NCBI GenBank assembly: GCA_911728435.2
Contig: OU452202.1
Location: 8,907,135 to 8,971,134, forward strand
Source of the DNA: Apoderus coryli
Lineage: Eukaryota > Arthropoda > Insecta > Coleoptera > Attelabidae
Direction of reading: 5' to 3'
DNA length: 64,000 nt
Shown one piece after another: positions 1 to 11,128 of this stretch. The position numbers and the translations under genes were made by a program. The stretch's first letter is position 1. Every line of letters begins with the position of its first letter. The notes below the pieces were generated by a model. The model was not told where the DNA came from. It saw only the letters and a program-made list of their open reading frames with translations, and made no database searches.

Positions 1-1117
1 TTAATTCAAAAGTTGAGAAATTTTCTGAGGAGGCTTAGCCTCCCTATTCTCGTCGCCACTGCCCAAAATCCGTATCCTCAAAATCAAATACTCTTGACCA
101 AATCAAATAAAGTGACACATTTGATTTCGAGAATCCTCATCCCAACCCATGATGATATTTACTCAAGATAATTTCTTTCTGCTGCTATTTTTCTATTACT
201 TTTTAGATTGTATTGAACAAGTAGTTCCTTCACTTTCACTGCCTTTTAATAGAAAAGAAAGAAAAGTGCAATTTTCAACAGATTATTTAATACATGTTTT
301 AATTACCATGAAAAACACAAGTCGTCTTTACCTAATTATTAAAACACTTGTTTTGTTAGTTACAAGGACATGTTTCGGAGATTCAACTCCATCATCAGCC
401 TTATTTCAATTAACACGTTGTTGTGAAGGCAGAGATCATAACTGAAAAGTTTATAATTCCTCAATTTACACCTGCAGATTGTTTCAGTCAGAAATTATTT
501 ATTATTCGGCAACTTCATGAGCTAAGATGCACTGTAGGCATGCCTCTAAATCTGACCCAACCAACAGTCAAATGTCGTAGATTAATTTCCGTTAAATTGA
601 GTTATTTATATGACCGAATATGTTTTTATGTACCAAATCTATGGAAAATCAGGAAATCCTACATTAGTGCCTTGGCCACAATAATGCATACAGATACTGT
701 GCATACGCGGTCCTAGGAGAATTTGGTACTATAACGAAACAGCCGTTATCTATTATGCCCTGGGCCCTGATTTGACTGGACGCTAATTGCGACGGGGCTT
801 AAATGCTCCGGACCACCGATCGAATTATTCGTAAATGATAGCGGGATTAAATTTTCCAATTTCCGGCATCGATACATACAATGGATGACGAGCGAATTGG
901 GAAAATGCTCTGTTGTAACTTATGTATTATACGCACCTACTGTGCTATTGGTAAATTATGAATACGACAGTATTTTATTATACTTTAGCGGCAATATTTA
1001 TAAATTGTTTATATTTAATATTGATATTGCCAGTTTTTTTTTTAATCAGTGTACTGCACATATTATAACAATTTTGATTCTTAATAATGTACTTACTTAA
1101 TTGTATGCTATATTTCG
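1..1117. other. no recognisable gene
   Basis: AT-rich sequence with only short ORFs that resemble nothing I recognise. The single structured item I see is the hammerhead-like motif at 361-402, listed separately. Confidence 0.5.
361..402 (-). ncRNA. hammerhead-ribozyme-like motif, weak stem I
   Basis: Read on the minus strand, the core CTGATGA (392-398) is followed by one extra base (391), a 4-bp stem II GGAG/CTCC (387-390 with 377-380, 6-nt loop), GAAAC (376-372), a two-pair stem III with an AT loop, and a GTC cleavage triplet that would cut between 367 and 366. Stem I is poor: only GG and one A pair with CTT, including a G-U. The core and the ACATGT stem III match the motif at 37294-37345, so both probably descend from one element family. 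The structure was read by eye; activity is inference. Confidence 0.5.
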
Positions 1118-1125
1118 GTGTCAAT
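1118..1125. repeat. left 8-bp target duplication of hAT relic
   Basis: GTGTCAAT here is repeated exactly at 2471-2478 on the other side of the element. Eight bases is the target duplication length typical of hAT transposons. Confidence 0.85.
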
Positions 1126-1218
1126 CAGGGGCGTAGTGACCAGTGTTCCGCGTGTTCCACGGAACACGGGCCCGGTATCCTCAAGGGGCCCGGTCCTGCA
1201 TTCTGCATCTGTAGTAGC

Positions 1219-1455
1219 TTCAGTGACATTTTGACGGCTTGCTACATTTTCTTGAGTCTCTTTGTATCTGTAGCCACAGCGGAACCTTCATTTTCCAAGT
1301 TGAAATTGATAAAAAGTTTTCTTAGAAACACCATGGGACAGGAAAGGCTCTCGGGGTTGTCAATTCTGTCAATTGAGAACCGGATTGCGCGAAAAATAGT
1401 CATGTCTTCCATAGTATCGACTTTTGCGAATATCAAGGCGAGAATTTTTTTTTAA
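1219..1455 (+). pseudogene. hAT transposase C-terminal fragment (dimerisation region)
   Basis: The frame ends at the TAA 1453-1455 and carries the conserved C-terminal signature of hAT transposases of the zf-TTF/ZMYM1-like group: a SFSKLKLIK stretch, then ERLSGLSILSIE, the region that mediates dimerisation in hAT proteins. A related block occurs at about 32560-32815 in a second hAT relic. The zinc finger and the whole catalytic RNase H fold are absent, so this is a remnant left by internal deletion, not a gene. The upstream part of the ORF is non-homologous to hAT protein as far as I can see. Confidence 0.8.
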
Positions 1456-1544
1456 TTAGATCAGATATTTTATTATGCCTAATAATTATATGTACAGGGT
1501 AGCTGCTATTTAATAGTGCAAGACTATTTAACAGTGAAAGATAG

Positions 1545-2297
1545 AGAGTTGGTTAAATTAGACAAAAGTTGCGGTTTTTGATGCCTATTTAAAATCTCTT
1601 TACCGTGTAGACAAATTCTTTTTACCTTTTGAAATACAGGGCGATTTGTGAAAAATGCCAAATCTTATTTTCTTAAATATTTCGAAAACTGTTGATTTTC
1701 GAGAGAAAGTTTTAAATCAAAATTTTAATGGTTCTAACTTCTAATATGTCTATGTCTATAACATGACACTTTCAAAATCAACACGTCTTAACGTTTCGTT
1801 TTGCAGCTGCCACCATCAACTTTGTTTTTTCAAATACAGACCTGGTCACTACCTTTAAAATAAAGTATAACTCAAGTACGGTTTCTGACGTTGGCATTCG
1901 ATAGTAGTCATCATCAATGATTTTTCCTTAATACAGACCTGCATTATTTTTTGCTTAGCTAAAATAACAAATGTGTTACCTACTACATAATGCTCTTTAA
2001 AATACTTTATTTTCGCTCTGCAAAAATAATGCAGGTCTGTATCACGGAAAAATCATTGATGATGGCTACTATCGAATCGAAAAATCTTCTAGACATGTTA
2101 GAAGCATTAAACTCTTGATTTCAAACTTTGTGTCGAAAATCAATAGTTTTCAAAATATTTAAGAAAATAAAATTCGGCGTTTTTCACAAATCACCCTGTA
2201 TTTCAGAAACTAAAAAGAATTTGCCTACATAGTAAAGAGATATTCAATAGGCATCAAAAACTGTAACTTTTGTATAATTTAACTAACTTGCACGGTT
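1545..2297. repeat. imperfect palindrome nested inside the hAT relic
   Basis: The outer arms (about 1545-1740 and 2095-2297) are inverted copies of each other. A second inverted pair lies inside them (about 1895-1950 and 2015-2078, sharing TCATCAATGATTTTTCC). The arms contain ACAGGG-type motifs (near 1636 and 2203) also found at the ends of other foldbacks in this window. Probably a foldback element inserted into the hAT copy. Confidence 0.7.
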
Positions 2298-2470
2298 TAA
2301 GAGATAGCATGTATATTTTTTAGTTTTTATATTTTAAATTGTGCTTTGGTTAAATTTGTTTGATTTCTTAATAAACGTATAAATATTGGTACATTGTTTT
2401 TCAATGGGTGTCGCGGTGGGCCCGGAAATTCCTTGGAACACAGGCCCGTAACGGTATCACTACGCCCCTG

Positions 2471-2478
2471 GTGTCAAT
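2471..2478. repeat. right 8-bp target duplication of hAT relic
   Basis: GTGTCAAT, an exact copy of 1118-1125. Confidence 0.85.
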
Positions 2479-2696
2479 GCATAATAAGTTTGCACAATAC
2501 GCAAACTGCAAGTAAATTGTATGCTTTCAAATTATATGCGTAATATTCTATTGCAAAAAAAAATTCTTACAATATTTTTGCTCTATTCTTCTTCACTTTT
2601 GTTATTTGCCCCCATAATTCTCGAGAAAATAGCGTTTAAATTTTCAGTTAGGTAGATGAAACGTATATATTACAAATAAAATACAAAATTCTAAAG

Positions 2697-2769
2697 GTTG
2701 GTGTGGCGTAATCGGTAGAGCCTTCGCTTCATATGCGGAAGATTACGGGTTCGAATCCCAGCTCTGGCA
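2697..2769 (+). tRNA. tRNA-like gene or tRNA pseudogene, anticodon CAT
   Basis: 73 nt with an excellent box A (TGGCGTAATCGG, 2704-2715), a perfect box B (GGTTCGAATCC, 2748-2758), a 5-bp anticodon stem, loop TTCATAT with anticodon CAT (2730-2732), and a T-run terminator from about 2774. The acceptor stem is weak, with several G-U pairs and one T-T mismatch, and the T stem has two mismatches. It therefore looks like a tRNA-derived sequence that keeps its Pol III promoter but not a fully functional cloverleaf. Alternatives are a SINE head without a body or a degenerate tRNA-Met. Confidence 0.6.
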
Positions 2770-3429
2770 AAACTTTTTTTCTTCTTCTAATTTTTGAACT
2801 GTTACGTTAGTTTAATGGAAATAATGAAAATAATGCAATTATAAAATAATTATTATTAAACTTCTTTCATTATGTAGGTCATATATTTTTGATTATTTGG
2901 AACTTCTCGGGAAAGTTTTTAATACGAACTCTCTTCTATACTATGCTCTACACACAATAGACTGCAAATATTTTTATGTGGTAGGTACAAATAATCCCTT
3001 CATTTGTTGTTGTTGTTCTCAGATTTATAAAACAGAGCACAGCAGAAAAAATGTACTAATACGTGTGACTTAAGGGAGAAAAAACTACAAAAACACAGTT
3101 ACAGGTCCTGTGCCTGACTTAAAATCAAACATTACACTATCAAACTTATTCTTAATACTAAAACATCGTTTCCTGCTAGGAGAAGATAAGGAAGATGAAG
3201 TTGTTGATTGAATTTTGTGTTCCACCCCTTCATACTCAGCCATCCCAACTTTATAATTTTAAATCTCATCCCCTGTCTTCTGACATATAAACAAAATTAA
3301 TAAGTTTTTTATTTGGTAGCTTAGAAAGTTCTATTCGCATACGATCGGTTTCAGAGATAAAGGCATACATTATAGTGGTATAGACAAAAAAACCGGTAAG
3401 TTATTGTATTAAATACTCAAAGTTAGCTC
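2770..3429. other. no recognisable feature
   Basis: AT-rich; a short GTT run near 3005. Nothing else identified. Confidence 0.4.
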
Positions 3430-3725
3430 CATTAATTTCCTGAAATACCTACAGCCTATTTAAAAATTTCTGCCGGACTTTTTGTTATGTTTCTCGCAAT
3501 ATCTGTCTCCAGGCTCGAATTATTTAGTTCTGAGGTCATCAGTGTCTACTGGCTGAGTTTTATAAACTTCAGTTTTAAAATACCCCCAAAATAAGCAGGC
3601 GGAAGATCTTGGTGGCCGCTTTTGGACTCTTCGCCGTCCAATTTATTTCCGATGAAACGTTTTATTCAGCCCTTGCCTAATACGAAGAGCGTAATGATGT
3701 GGATCTGCATCTTGTTGGAAATGCA
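3430..3725 (-). pseudogene. IS630/Tc1-like transposase C-terminal fragment
   Basis: The minus strand starting near 3725 encodes an FQQDADPHHYALRIRQG-type segment, the second catalytic Asp region of the DDE fold. It is followed by an IGRR..PPRS segment and an LFWGYFK..VYKTQP segment, the layout of the C-terminal half of insect IS630/Tc1-like transposases often annotated with DUF4817. There are stop codons and frame changes, and the third catalytic Asp, expected just before the LWGY block, is not visible (the copy reads CLFWGY). It resembles the fragment at 9039-9383 and is a dead relic. Confidence 0.65.
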
Positions 3726-6257
3726 AATTTTCTTCTTCTTGTAACCCAGAATTTGTGCCCACACATTGATCTTCTCGGGCTTTTGTGTATGCGGTTCTCT
3801 CCTTGTATTGAGTTTGTTGACAAACCCATTCAGTAAAAATATCGAGTCATCATCTGTTTTTTTCTAACTATCTCTTCACAGAACAGTATCCTTCTGTCAG
3901 AATCATCTTCACTGAAGATGAATTGGTACGGAAGGAACTTATTTTGTTTGAGTACCTTACTCGTATGTATACAGAACCAGCAGAAATGCCAGTTAACTGG
4001 GACACTTTTGGAATCGTGTTGGGATTGATAAAAAAAATTACCAAGAACGAGTAGTGTAAATCAAATAAAGACGTATACCTCAAATTACTAAATGAGTACG
4101 AAGCGACTAAACAAAGATATTCTATAATAAAAATAGGAGAAGAACAAACTCTAAAATATATTTCACAAGCTTACACACAATACAATAAGACAAAAACTTA
4201 AGAATGCTATTGTAAATTGTAAAAGAAAAAATACAAAACTTAAAGAAATACCTCTGCATGAACAGTACACGTGGGAAACCCCATTACAGACAAAAAATAA
4301 ATACAATATTCGCAAGTAATTAAACAATGATCACAGTAAACAAACTATTTATTATTATAAACAAAATGCACAAAGTACCGAGCGCAACCAATGATCAGAA
4401 CACAGATACAGCTGTATAAAAATAAAACACCATCAAAATTAGCAAAACCTGTTAGCCCATAGATGCAGTGATAAAGCATATTTAAAAGTACAGATCTCAA
4501 CATCGAAGAAATTAATATTTTCTACTCCCAAGGAATTGCAATCATTGCAGGCTCGCCATAAGGGTGTTCTGAATTCGTATCTGAGGTACATAAACGCGTT
4601 TGGGATGTTTGGAATGAAAGCCTGGGACGTGAAAATGAATCTACTGCAGCAAGTGTGGACAGTCCAAAGTACCAATAATCAGTTTGAAAAGAAACACCTG
4701 CGATGCATCGTCTTGAGAGCGGCCAAAGTCAAAAAGGTCCAATAAGAGGTGATCAAAACCACGCGGTGGAAAATGACCAACAATTCTAAATGCTAGAAAT
4801 ATTAAAAATTGTCTTTGAACACTCTCAATTTTCTTTATGTGAATATTATATAATGGTGCCCAGACTCAAGCCTAGAGCGCACCATGGAGTTGTAGAGTCA
4901 AGAGACACTTGTTGGATCGGAATATAACTGTCAACAAACACGCCACTATAATCACGACCTCTTTTCCTGAGCGAACGGTTTGGGCTCATAATCTCGATAG
5001 TTCGTCGTCGACCGCAGTTATGGTTTCGAATTTATGATTAATACTTGCGACCGATTAGAGTTAAGAATAATTAGTAACAACATGAAACAAAATCTAACTT
5101 AGCTAGAAAATGTCCTCACCACGTGTCTAAGAAGGCCTCTGTTGCGTTTTCATTGAGTCACCCTGTGTATTACTTAGATAACTAAAACTACTCTTGAGGT
5201 ATTTTATGCAAGTTAATAGTTAATTTTTTTAAAGTTATTTATTAATTGCAGACAAATGCATTTTTTTCAAATAATCTCAAATTCGTAGTCTTGTGCTATG
5301 ATGTAGAATTTCACGCAAGTTTTTGATAAGTCATTGTAATTTGTTTAAAACTATTTAACAATTTCACTTTAACATTGGTGTAGTAAAAATATATATAAAT
5401 GATTTATTTTCTAGAATATGCAAACTTAAGAATGATTGAATCAAAACAAGAAGTATCGTTGACGCCACTGTGTTTGTTGAACAATACGAGATGTCGACAC
5501 CCGATAATTCGCCATCAGCATTTTCAATACAGAGTGTTTCGCTTTTGGTACACATACAAACCCACCTTGTTTCATGGGGCAGACCGGTGCGAACAGATCC
5601 TATCACTATTCACGATTTTCCTCGGTCTTTTGTACAAAACCTATATTTACCGACAGGGACTAGTGTTAAAATGAAAAACGTTTTATACGTGTTTATTATT
5701 ATAAAATAAGGCGCGATAGTATTAATAGTAATCGCGAGAAATTATCTATTAAATTGTTGCTGTGTTGTGGTTATTGTTGTGTTGAAGTTCATGTAGACAC
5801 AGATGTACACAAGGTATCACAATACAGATTTCTATTGGAGAACTGCTCATAAAATTGCAGACACCATCAATTTAGTTAAATTGTCCACTTAGGTGCTTAC
5901 TATTATTATACATGTGCAATTACAATTACGTAGAACACACTATGCCAATGTAAAAAATAATAACATGCAATTTATTTTTTATATCACCACAATATCATCA
6001 TTTCCAGACTCTAGATTATTTTAATATATTATTACAAAGCGCCCGCATTTTGTTAAATTTATTTATGATTTCACATAAAAACATTCATAGCTTGAGACAA
6101 GCGTACCGACGTACCTACTAAAACAATGGTATGAATGATTGCAATGAGTTATTGCTATTTGTGACAAAAATATCTCCGAAACCGTTGATTTTGAGTTGGT
6201 GTTTATTGACAGTTAGTCTGATCGAGTATTTCAAACAGTAGTGTCCCCTTTAAATTT
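3726..6257. other. unassigned repeat-rich sequence
   Basis: Short ORFs only. A CACCCTGTGTATTA motif near 5160 resembles the ends of the TA-flanked foldbacks elsewhere in the window, but I could not find its partner. No gene identified. Confidence 0.4.
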
Positions 6258-6576
6258 ACCTCAATGTAGACACTTTTGATAGGAAACACCGATTTCTAGA
6301 GGAGTTAAAAGAAAACTAATCTACATGTCACGAGGTTGATTTCCAAATGAAATAAAATGGCGAAAACTGCACATCGATATCTTGAACCGTTTACAAGATA
6401 AAGGGGGGTTTTGCCTTTTGTGCATTTTTAACCTACCCCTGTAACTTATTTATTTATGATTATTTTTTGTTTCTGTGAAAACATTCATAAGACACTTTTT
6501 TGAGAGGAATCCAGTGGCGTCTCTAGTTGTTTTTCAAAGACTGGTGTTGAGACTATGACATAAACTTATAATTTTT

Positions 6577-6586
6577 CTTATGGATT
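6577..6586. repeat. left target duplication of the RTE fragment
   Basis: CTTATGGATT, repeated at 6788-6797. The opposite foldback arm has only one equivalent site, which confirms this is an insertion. Confidence 0.7.
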
Positions 6587-6787
6587 CTTCTTCTTCGGAT
6601 GCTATCCACTAATGGATGTTTGCGATCGATTTCCATCTCCTCTCTATCTCTTGCGGTGTGAATTAGGGTCTGTATGTCAGTTATTCCTGTCCACTGTCTT
6701 ATGTTCCGCAACCAGGACAATTTCTTCCTTCCTATCCCTCTACGGCCCTCTATCTTACCCTCGATCAACAACGGTAAATACTCATTA
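6587..6787 (-). mobile_element. 5'-truncated RTE-type non-LTR retrotransposon fragment
   Basis: The minus strand encodes the end of an endonuclease/RT polyprotein: EGKIEGRRGIGRKKLSWLRN followed by a WTG...L.HTARDR block, a signature common at the C terminus of insect RTE-like elements. It ends in the CTTCTTCTTCGG microsatellite-like tail (GAAGAA on the coding strand) typical of RTE 3' ends. A 10-bp duplication flanks it and it is absent from the matching right arm, so the insertion postdates the foldback. Only about 60 codons remain, so it is inactive. Confidence 0.8.
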
Positions 6788-6797
6788 CTTATGGATT
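6788..6797. repeat. right target duplication of the RTE fragment
   Basis: CTTATGGATT, an exact copy of 6577-6586. Confidence 0.7.
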
Positions 6798-7051
6798 ACC
6801 CTGTATATTTTTGCATATTCGTTTTAGAAATTAAATTACCTTTCTAAGTATATATAATACTTGCCCCTTATCTTTTGATTTATTAATGTTTTCAAATAAT
6901 GTTAGATGCGTGTGTGAAAATTTGGCGTGACATGCTGCAAAAATATAGCGAAGTAACCTTAGTAATCAACAGTCGCTGTCAAACAATTAGGTAGTATCTT
7001 TTCATTCAAATCCAAGCTTTGAACTGAAACAAGATTTTCCTGTTTTTAAAT

Positions 7052-7596
7052 ATGTATGCGAACAACGAAAAATATGACATGGTAAAGTGTTATTGGGAAT
7101 CACATGAACATGCTCAGGCCGCCAGCAATCTTTATTTTGACCGCTACCCTGAATGAAGACAACCTTTTCGGGATTTGTTTTCCCGTTTGCAGCGAAATCT
7201 TCTCACCTACGGTGCGTTTAAATAACCAAGACCAAGAACATACCGAAATAGGGTCAGAGAAGTAGAAGAAATAACTGTTTTAGGGGAAATTCAAAATCGG
7301 ACAAATCGTTCATTACGTAAAATACAGTTGTATACAGGTATACCAAAAACTATTGCTTTGCGAATACTGAAAAACAATAAATTCAAACCCTATAAAGTGA
7401 GAAAGATTCACAAGGTGCAACCAAATGACCCACAATTCAGGCTCGACTTCTGCCAATGGTATTTGAGAAAATATGCTGAAAACCGGAATGTAGCGCAGAA
7501 CATTATATGGAAAACGTATACTTCCAACAAGACGCGGCGCCGCACACTGCAATGGGGCAACAGGGCCTTAAAGTTGGGAATAAATCAGAACCTTCA
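7052..7596 (+). pseudogene. IS630/Tc1-like (DUF4817-type) transposase, N-terminal half
   Basis: From the ATG at 7052 one frame runs to about 7504, broken by TGA (7154) and TAA (7217). The N-terminal part (MVKCYWESHEHAQAASNLYF..RYP) is the helix-turn-helix start of this insect transposase family. It continues with R.VREVEEITVLGEIQNRT, a RILKNNKFKPYKV..IHKVQP.D segment and FCQWYLRKY. A frame change then gives VYFQQDAAPHTAMG, the region of the second catalytic Asp. The stretch that should carry the first catalytic Asp is missing between these blocks. With two in-frame stops, a deletion and a frameshift, it is non-functional. Confidence 0.75.
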
Positions 7597-8129
7597 TGAA
7601 TGTATTTGTTTTATGACTAATTAGTTAGTAAAATATCATTAGTTCATAAAAAAAAATCATAACTGGATTCTTAACTAATAAAATAATTAAGAAATAAATA
7701 AGTAAAAGATAGATAGATATGTACAAAGTATTTTACAATAACTCTACAGAAAATACTTATAATTATAATAATTTTTTATCATAGGACAAAATTTGAAAAC
7801 TAATAAATAAATCGTATTTATTATTGTTTAAATATTCGAATGCCATATAAAAATTGCAAAGTTTCGATGCCAAAGTTTGCAACTTCTTCAGGTGATAACT
7901 TACATAATCCATAGAATCGCTAACGTTATTTGGCATCAAAACGTAATTGTTATATCGTAATAAATAAATAAAATATAATAAATTAAAAAATGAAGTAAAT
8001 AGTTTAATAATTAGTTAAGGTTGGTAAAACTTTGTCGTATGATTGTGCACCACGTATACATATATATACAAAAAAAAAGTAAATAAATAAAGACATATCA
8101 AGCTGCAAGAAATCTAAATAATTTTTTTT

Positions 8130-8806
8130 TAACAGAACTCATCATTTTCAGATTGCGATGAGCTATTTTCGTCCTCGTCTTCACTATTATCACTGTCCTC
8201 AAAATCACTCAGGCATCTAGTCATTCTCCAATATTTTTAAGGAATTTTTCTTCCATTTTAAATGCGCTTTATATTGAGATTTAAAATGAGAATAATTTGT
8301 ATCTAAGGCCTTCAATAAAGTTTTATCACATTTTCTTAAGCTCTTCTTTTAAAAAACTAAATTGTTCATCAATTTCACCCTTTTGACAACTTCTCATAAT
8401 ATTAAGAAGTCCTCTTCTTGTTATAAACATAGTATTGAAACGCGTTCCTGAAATAAACCAAAATATCTAATTTAATGCGTAATATAGGTATACCGTAATA
8501 AATTATTATTTACGTTTACGTTTCCCTTTATAAAATCAAATAGAGACGAGAAGTGCAAATAAGTGCACCAAAATCAAGTGGCGTTGAAAAGTGCCAACAA
8601 TATTGATTACAAAAATAATAAAATTAAACCTTGGACTGCCTTGGAGCATAACTAATAGCCTTTATATTTCTCAGAATTTTTAAAAATTTTAAAATATTAC
8701 CTTACTTTAGCTTGAACCCATATTTATAAACTTATATTAATTAATACGAGTATATACTTTTATACTGATTTATATAACAACACATACCTGAATTTGAAGA
8801 TTCCAT
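8130..8806 (-). pseudogene. decayed ORF with splice-like signals, function unknown
   Basis: On the minus strand a 19-nt first exon (ATG at 8806-8804, MESSNS) ends at a GTATGTG donor (8787-8781). A TTTATTTCAG acceptor precedes 8447, and joining the two keeps the frame. The second exon reads through RFNTMFITRRGLLNIMRSC and a charged stretch ending EELKKM. A single extra A near the end of that stretch brings a stop; the next frame continues with a basic segment to a stop at 8217-8219, and a third frame holds a Ser/Asp/Glu-rich tail (EDSDNSEDEDENSS) to 8130. I do not recognise the protein. It lies between two transposase fragments, so a second protein of a DNA transposon is a plausible but unproven identity. 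Confidence 0.4.
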
Positions 8807-9038
8807 TTCCTAAGTTTAATAAAATTGAGATAATCTAAATTAAGCACAACACAAAAATAGGTAAAAATTTACACAGTAACAATTTACGTATAGTCTTTAC
8901 AACCAATGAACATCGACTGAGACGTGTGACGATGAACTGAATGAGGTTAGTGACCTCACTCATTGTGTTTATTATGTCAGAAGGTATCGTGCATTGATAA
9001 ATAATATTGGATTAGGTTTTTGATTTATTGCCAACTTT

Positions 9039-9383
9039 TTGGGTTTGTGGCCCCAGTGTGCGCCGTGTCATAACGCACATATTATAAGGACATTTTTAAA
9101 CCAACAATATGGGGACAATCGGCTTGCCAACCGAGGCCCTATTCATTGGCCCGCAAGGTCCCCCGATCTAACACCCCTGGATTTTTGCCTTTGGGGAAGA
9201 ATAAGAGACCTCACATATAATCGGAATCCTGATTCTGGAGATGCGTTGGGAGCAGCGGTGCGATATGCTTTTGATTTTATATCTGCGGTAGAACTAATCA
9301 ATGCTGTTAATCATGTCCAGAAGCGAAGTCAAATATGCTCTAATTTAAATGGTATTCAATTTGAATTAATTAATAATTTGTAA
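9039..9383 (+). pseudogene. IS630/Tc1-like transposase, C-terminal half
   Basis: This frame covers the C-terminal part of the DDE domain: APCHNAHIIRTFLN (the second catalytic region, with the usual QQD replaced by PQC), RGPIHWPARSPDLTPLDFCL, WGRIRD, and a terminal NGIQFELINNL. The third catalytic Asp (LDFCLWG) is retained and the second is lost. The reading frame is open for 114 codons, but nothing upstream supplies the N-terminal half in frame. It may be the other half of the relic at 7052-7596 or a separate copy; both pieces include the second-Asp region, which argues for separate copies. Confidence 0.78.
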
Positions 9384-9477
9384 TAAATCTTTTTGCTTTA
9401 TTAAATGATATATTCTTTGTTCTTGTTATTTTTTTATTAAATTGATTAAATTAACTAACTATATGATATTGTTTTTT

Positions 9478-9950
9478 TTTTAAGATAAATTTTCAAAGAC
9501 GCATCTAACATAATTTGAAAACATTAATAAACCAAAAGTTTCAAAAGATAAGTGGCAAGTATTATATATATTTGAAAAGGTAATTTATTTTCTAAAACGA
9601 ATATGTAAAAATATACAGGGTAATGCATAAGACAAATTACAGCTTTATGTCATAGTTTCAACACCAGTCTTTAGAAAAAAAAAACTAGAGACACCACTGG
9701 ATTCCTTTCGAAAAAGTGCCTTGCGAATGTTTTCACACAAACAAAAAATAATCATAAATAAATAAGTTACAGAGGTTAACCTACCTGCACAAAAGTCAAA
9801 ACCACCCTGTATCTTTTAAACGGTTCAAGATATCGAGGTGCGGTTTTCGGCATTTGATTTTGTTTGAAAATCGAGCTCGTGACATGTAGGTTACTCCTCT
9901 AGAAATCGGTGTTTTCTATCAAAAGTGTCCCTGCACATTGGCCTAAAGCT
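9478..9950. repeat. right arm of long foldback
   Basis: Inverted copy of 6258-6938 without the RTE insertion. Together the arms delimit a structure of about 3.7 kb. The arm includes an internal ATATACAGGGTAATG motif (9613-9627), mirrored near 6797-6811. Confidence 0.75.
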
Positions 9951-10719
9951 GATGTTATAAAGGTCGAAACTTTGAGAAAAAACTACACTTTCCTGCCTTT
10001 TTTGAGCTATAACCAATAAGCTGGAATATCTAAGTAAATAATCACAGAGTTCACAAAACATTTATTGAAATTTGTTATCTCAAAATATCCAATTTGCAAA
10101 CTAATAATAATATTCAGATATAAATCTAGTTTGTAAACAGGCAGAGCTGAACCCCGAAAGATGACATTTTGATTCTAAAATTTGTTGTCTTTTTCACTTA
10201 GCGATACATCGATCATAAGACACACTGTATATACTTATGTGTATTTTTAAACTAAAAAAAAAATAAGATTATTGGAAATTATTAATTTAATACTTGTACT
10301 ATGAGTTCAAAAACACCTGGTTGTTTTGAGCGAGAAAGAAACACACACCAAGCACCCAAAGATATCTTAATAACTCGGTTTGACAGGCAAATTGCTCGCC
10401 ATGCAGGCAAACGAAAATAAGCCGATGTTGTACATAAACCATCGCTAAGAAAATTAAGCGGCGTTTCTGTGCTCGCATTTCGAAACTTCTTCCATTTTGC
10501 CTTCTTTTAATTAAGCCCGTAAACATTTCACGGGCGAACCGGTCGATAGACAGGAGCGCATTAGGGTCCCAACTTTCTACGAATCATAGTTACTAGAACA
10601 TTATTTATATTACAATTAAAAATATTATTGTTCCTCAATTTGTTTTACTACCTTTCGTCCTTAAGTTTTAATAGAAATAAGATGAAGAACCCAAACCATA
10701 AGCATTCTAGTTAATTTTG
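9951..10719. other. no recognisable gene
   Basis: AT-rich; 10430-10560 is slightly more GC-rich, with a 75-codon minus-strand frame (10526-10299) that I do not recognise. Confidence 0.4.
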
Positions 10720-10935
10720 TGTCCCAAAAAGTATAATAAAATCAAATAAGCCTTTTCTTCGCTTGTATTCCAACGGATCGGTTTCATGTTTGAGGGTCAG
10801 CTAACAGGCTTGTCTCCATTTATTGCCACCCCTTCTCTATTTGAACAATTTGCTTCTTGAATCTTTCGCCGTGTTCAACTAAAACTGCATCTAAATTATA
10901 TTGAAAAGAATGCTATGCCATACCACAAACTGATC
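10720..10935 (-). pseudogene. fragment of a repeated insect protein (GERF / LLAD / EYKRR motifs)
   Basis: The minus strand reads an LDAVLVEHGERFKKQIVQIE-like segment, then METSLLADP and, after frame changes, ETDPLEYKRRKGL. These blocks correspond to a C-terminal signature seen in many repeated insect proteins (EQGERFHQDI, then an M.ADYCW block, then a basic tail). Stops and frameshifts separate them, so this is a broken copy. Which mobile family spreads this protein is unclear to me. Confidence 0.5.
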
Positions 10936-11128
10936 TTGTACGTTTTATAAATTCTTCGATTAGTTTTTTGTAGAATTCTGATTTTTGACAAACAGAACAC
11001 ACGTTTTAACAAAAATTTTAGAACGGTCATTCTTTATCGACATAATGTTTGTTTTTTAGTCTACTGTTCCACTCGTATAAAAAACAACTTGCTTGGGTGT
11101 AGCGACTACATAGCCCTGTAAGTAGTGC

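Larger units (their letters stand above)
1126..2470 (+). mobile_element. non-autonomous hAT element (1345 bp)
   Basis: The ends are inverted: CAGGGGCGTAGTGA at the left and TCACTACGCCCCTG at the right, flanked by an exact 8-bp duplication. Together these define a complete hAT insertion. Inside are only the last codons of a transposase (1219-1455), followed by non-coding DNA containing a nested palindrome (about 1545-2297). With most of the transposase missing, the copy cannot move on its own. The target duplication is intact, so the boundaries are firm. Confidence 0.88.
6258..6938. repeat. left arm of long foldback
   Basis: Inverted copy of 9478-9950. Removing the 211-bp RTE insertion and its duplicated target leaves about 470 bp, the length of the right arm. 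Matching landmarks include the ACACTTTTGATAG, ATTTATTTATGATTATTTTTTGT and TTAGATGCG segments. Confidence 0.75.

Noticed and set aside
10299..10526. 75-codon minus-strand ORF as a host exon
   Set aside because: No recognisable motif or convincing splice sites.
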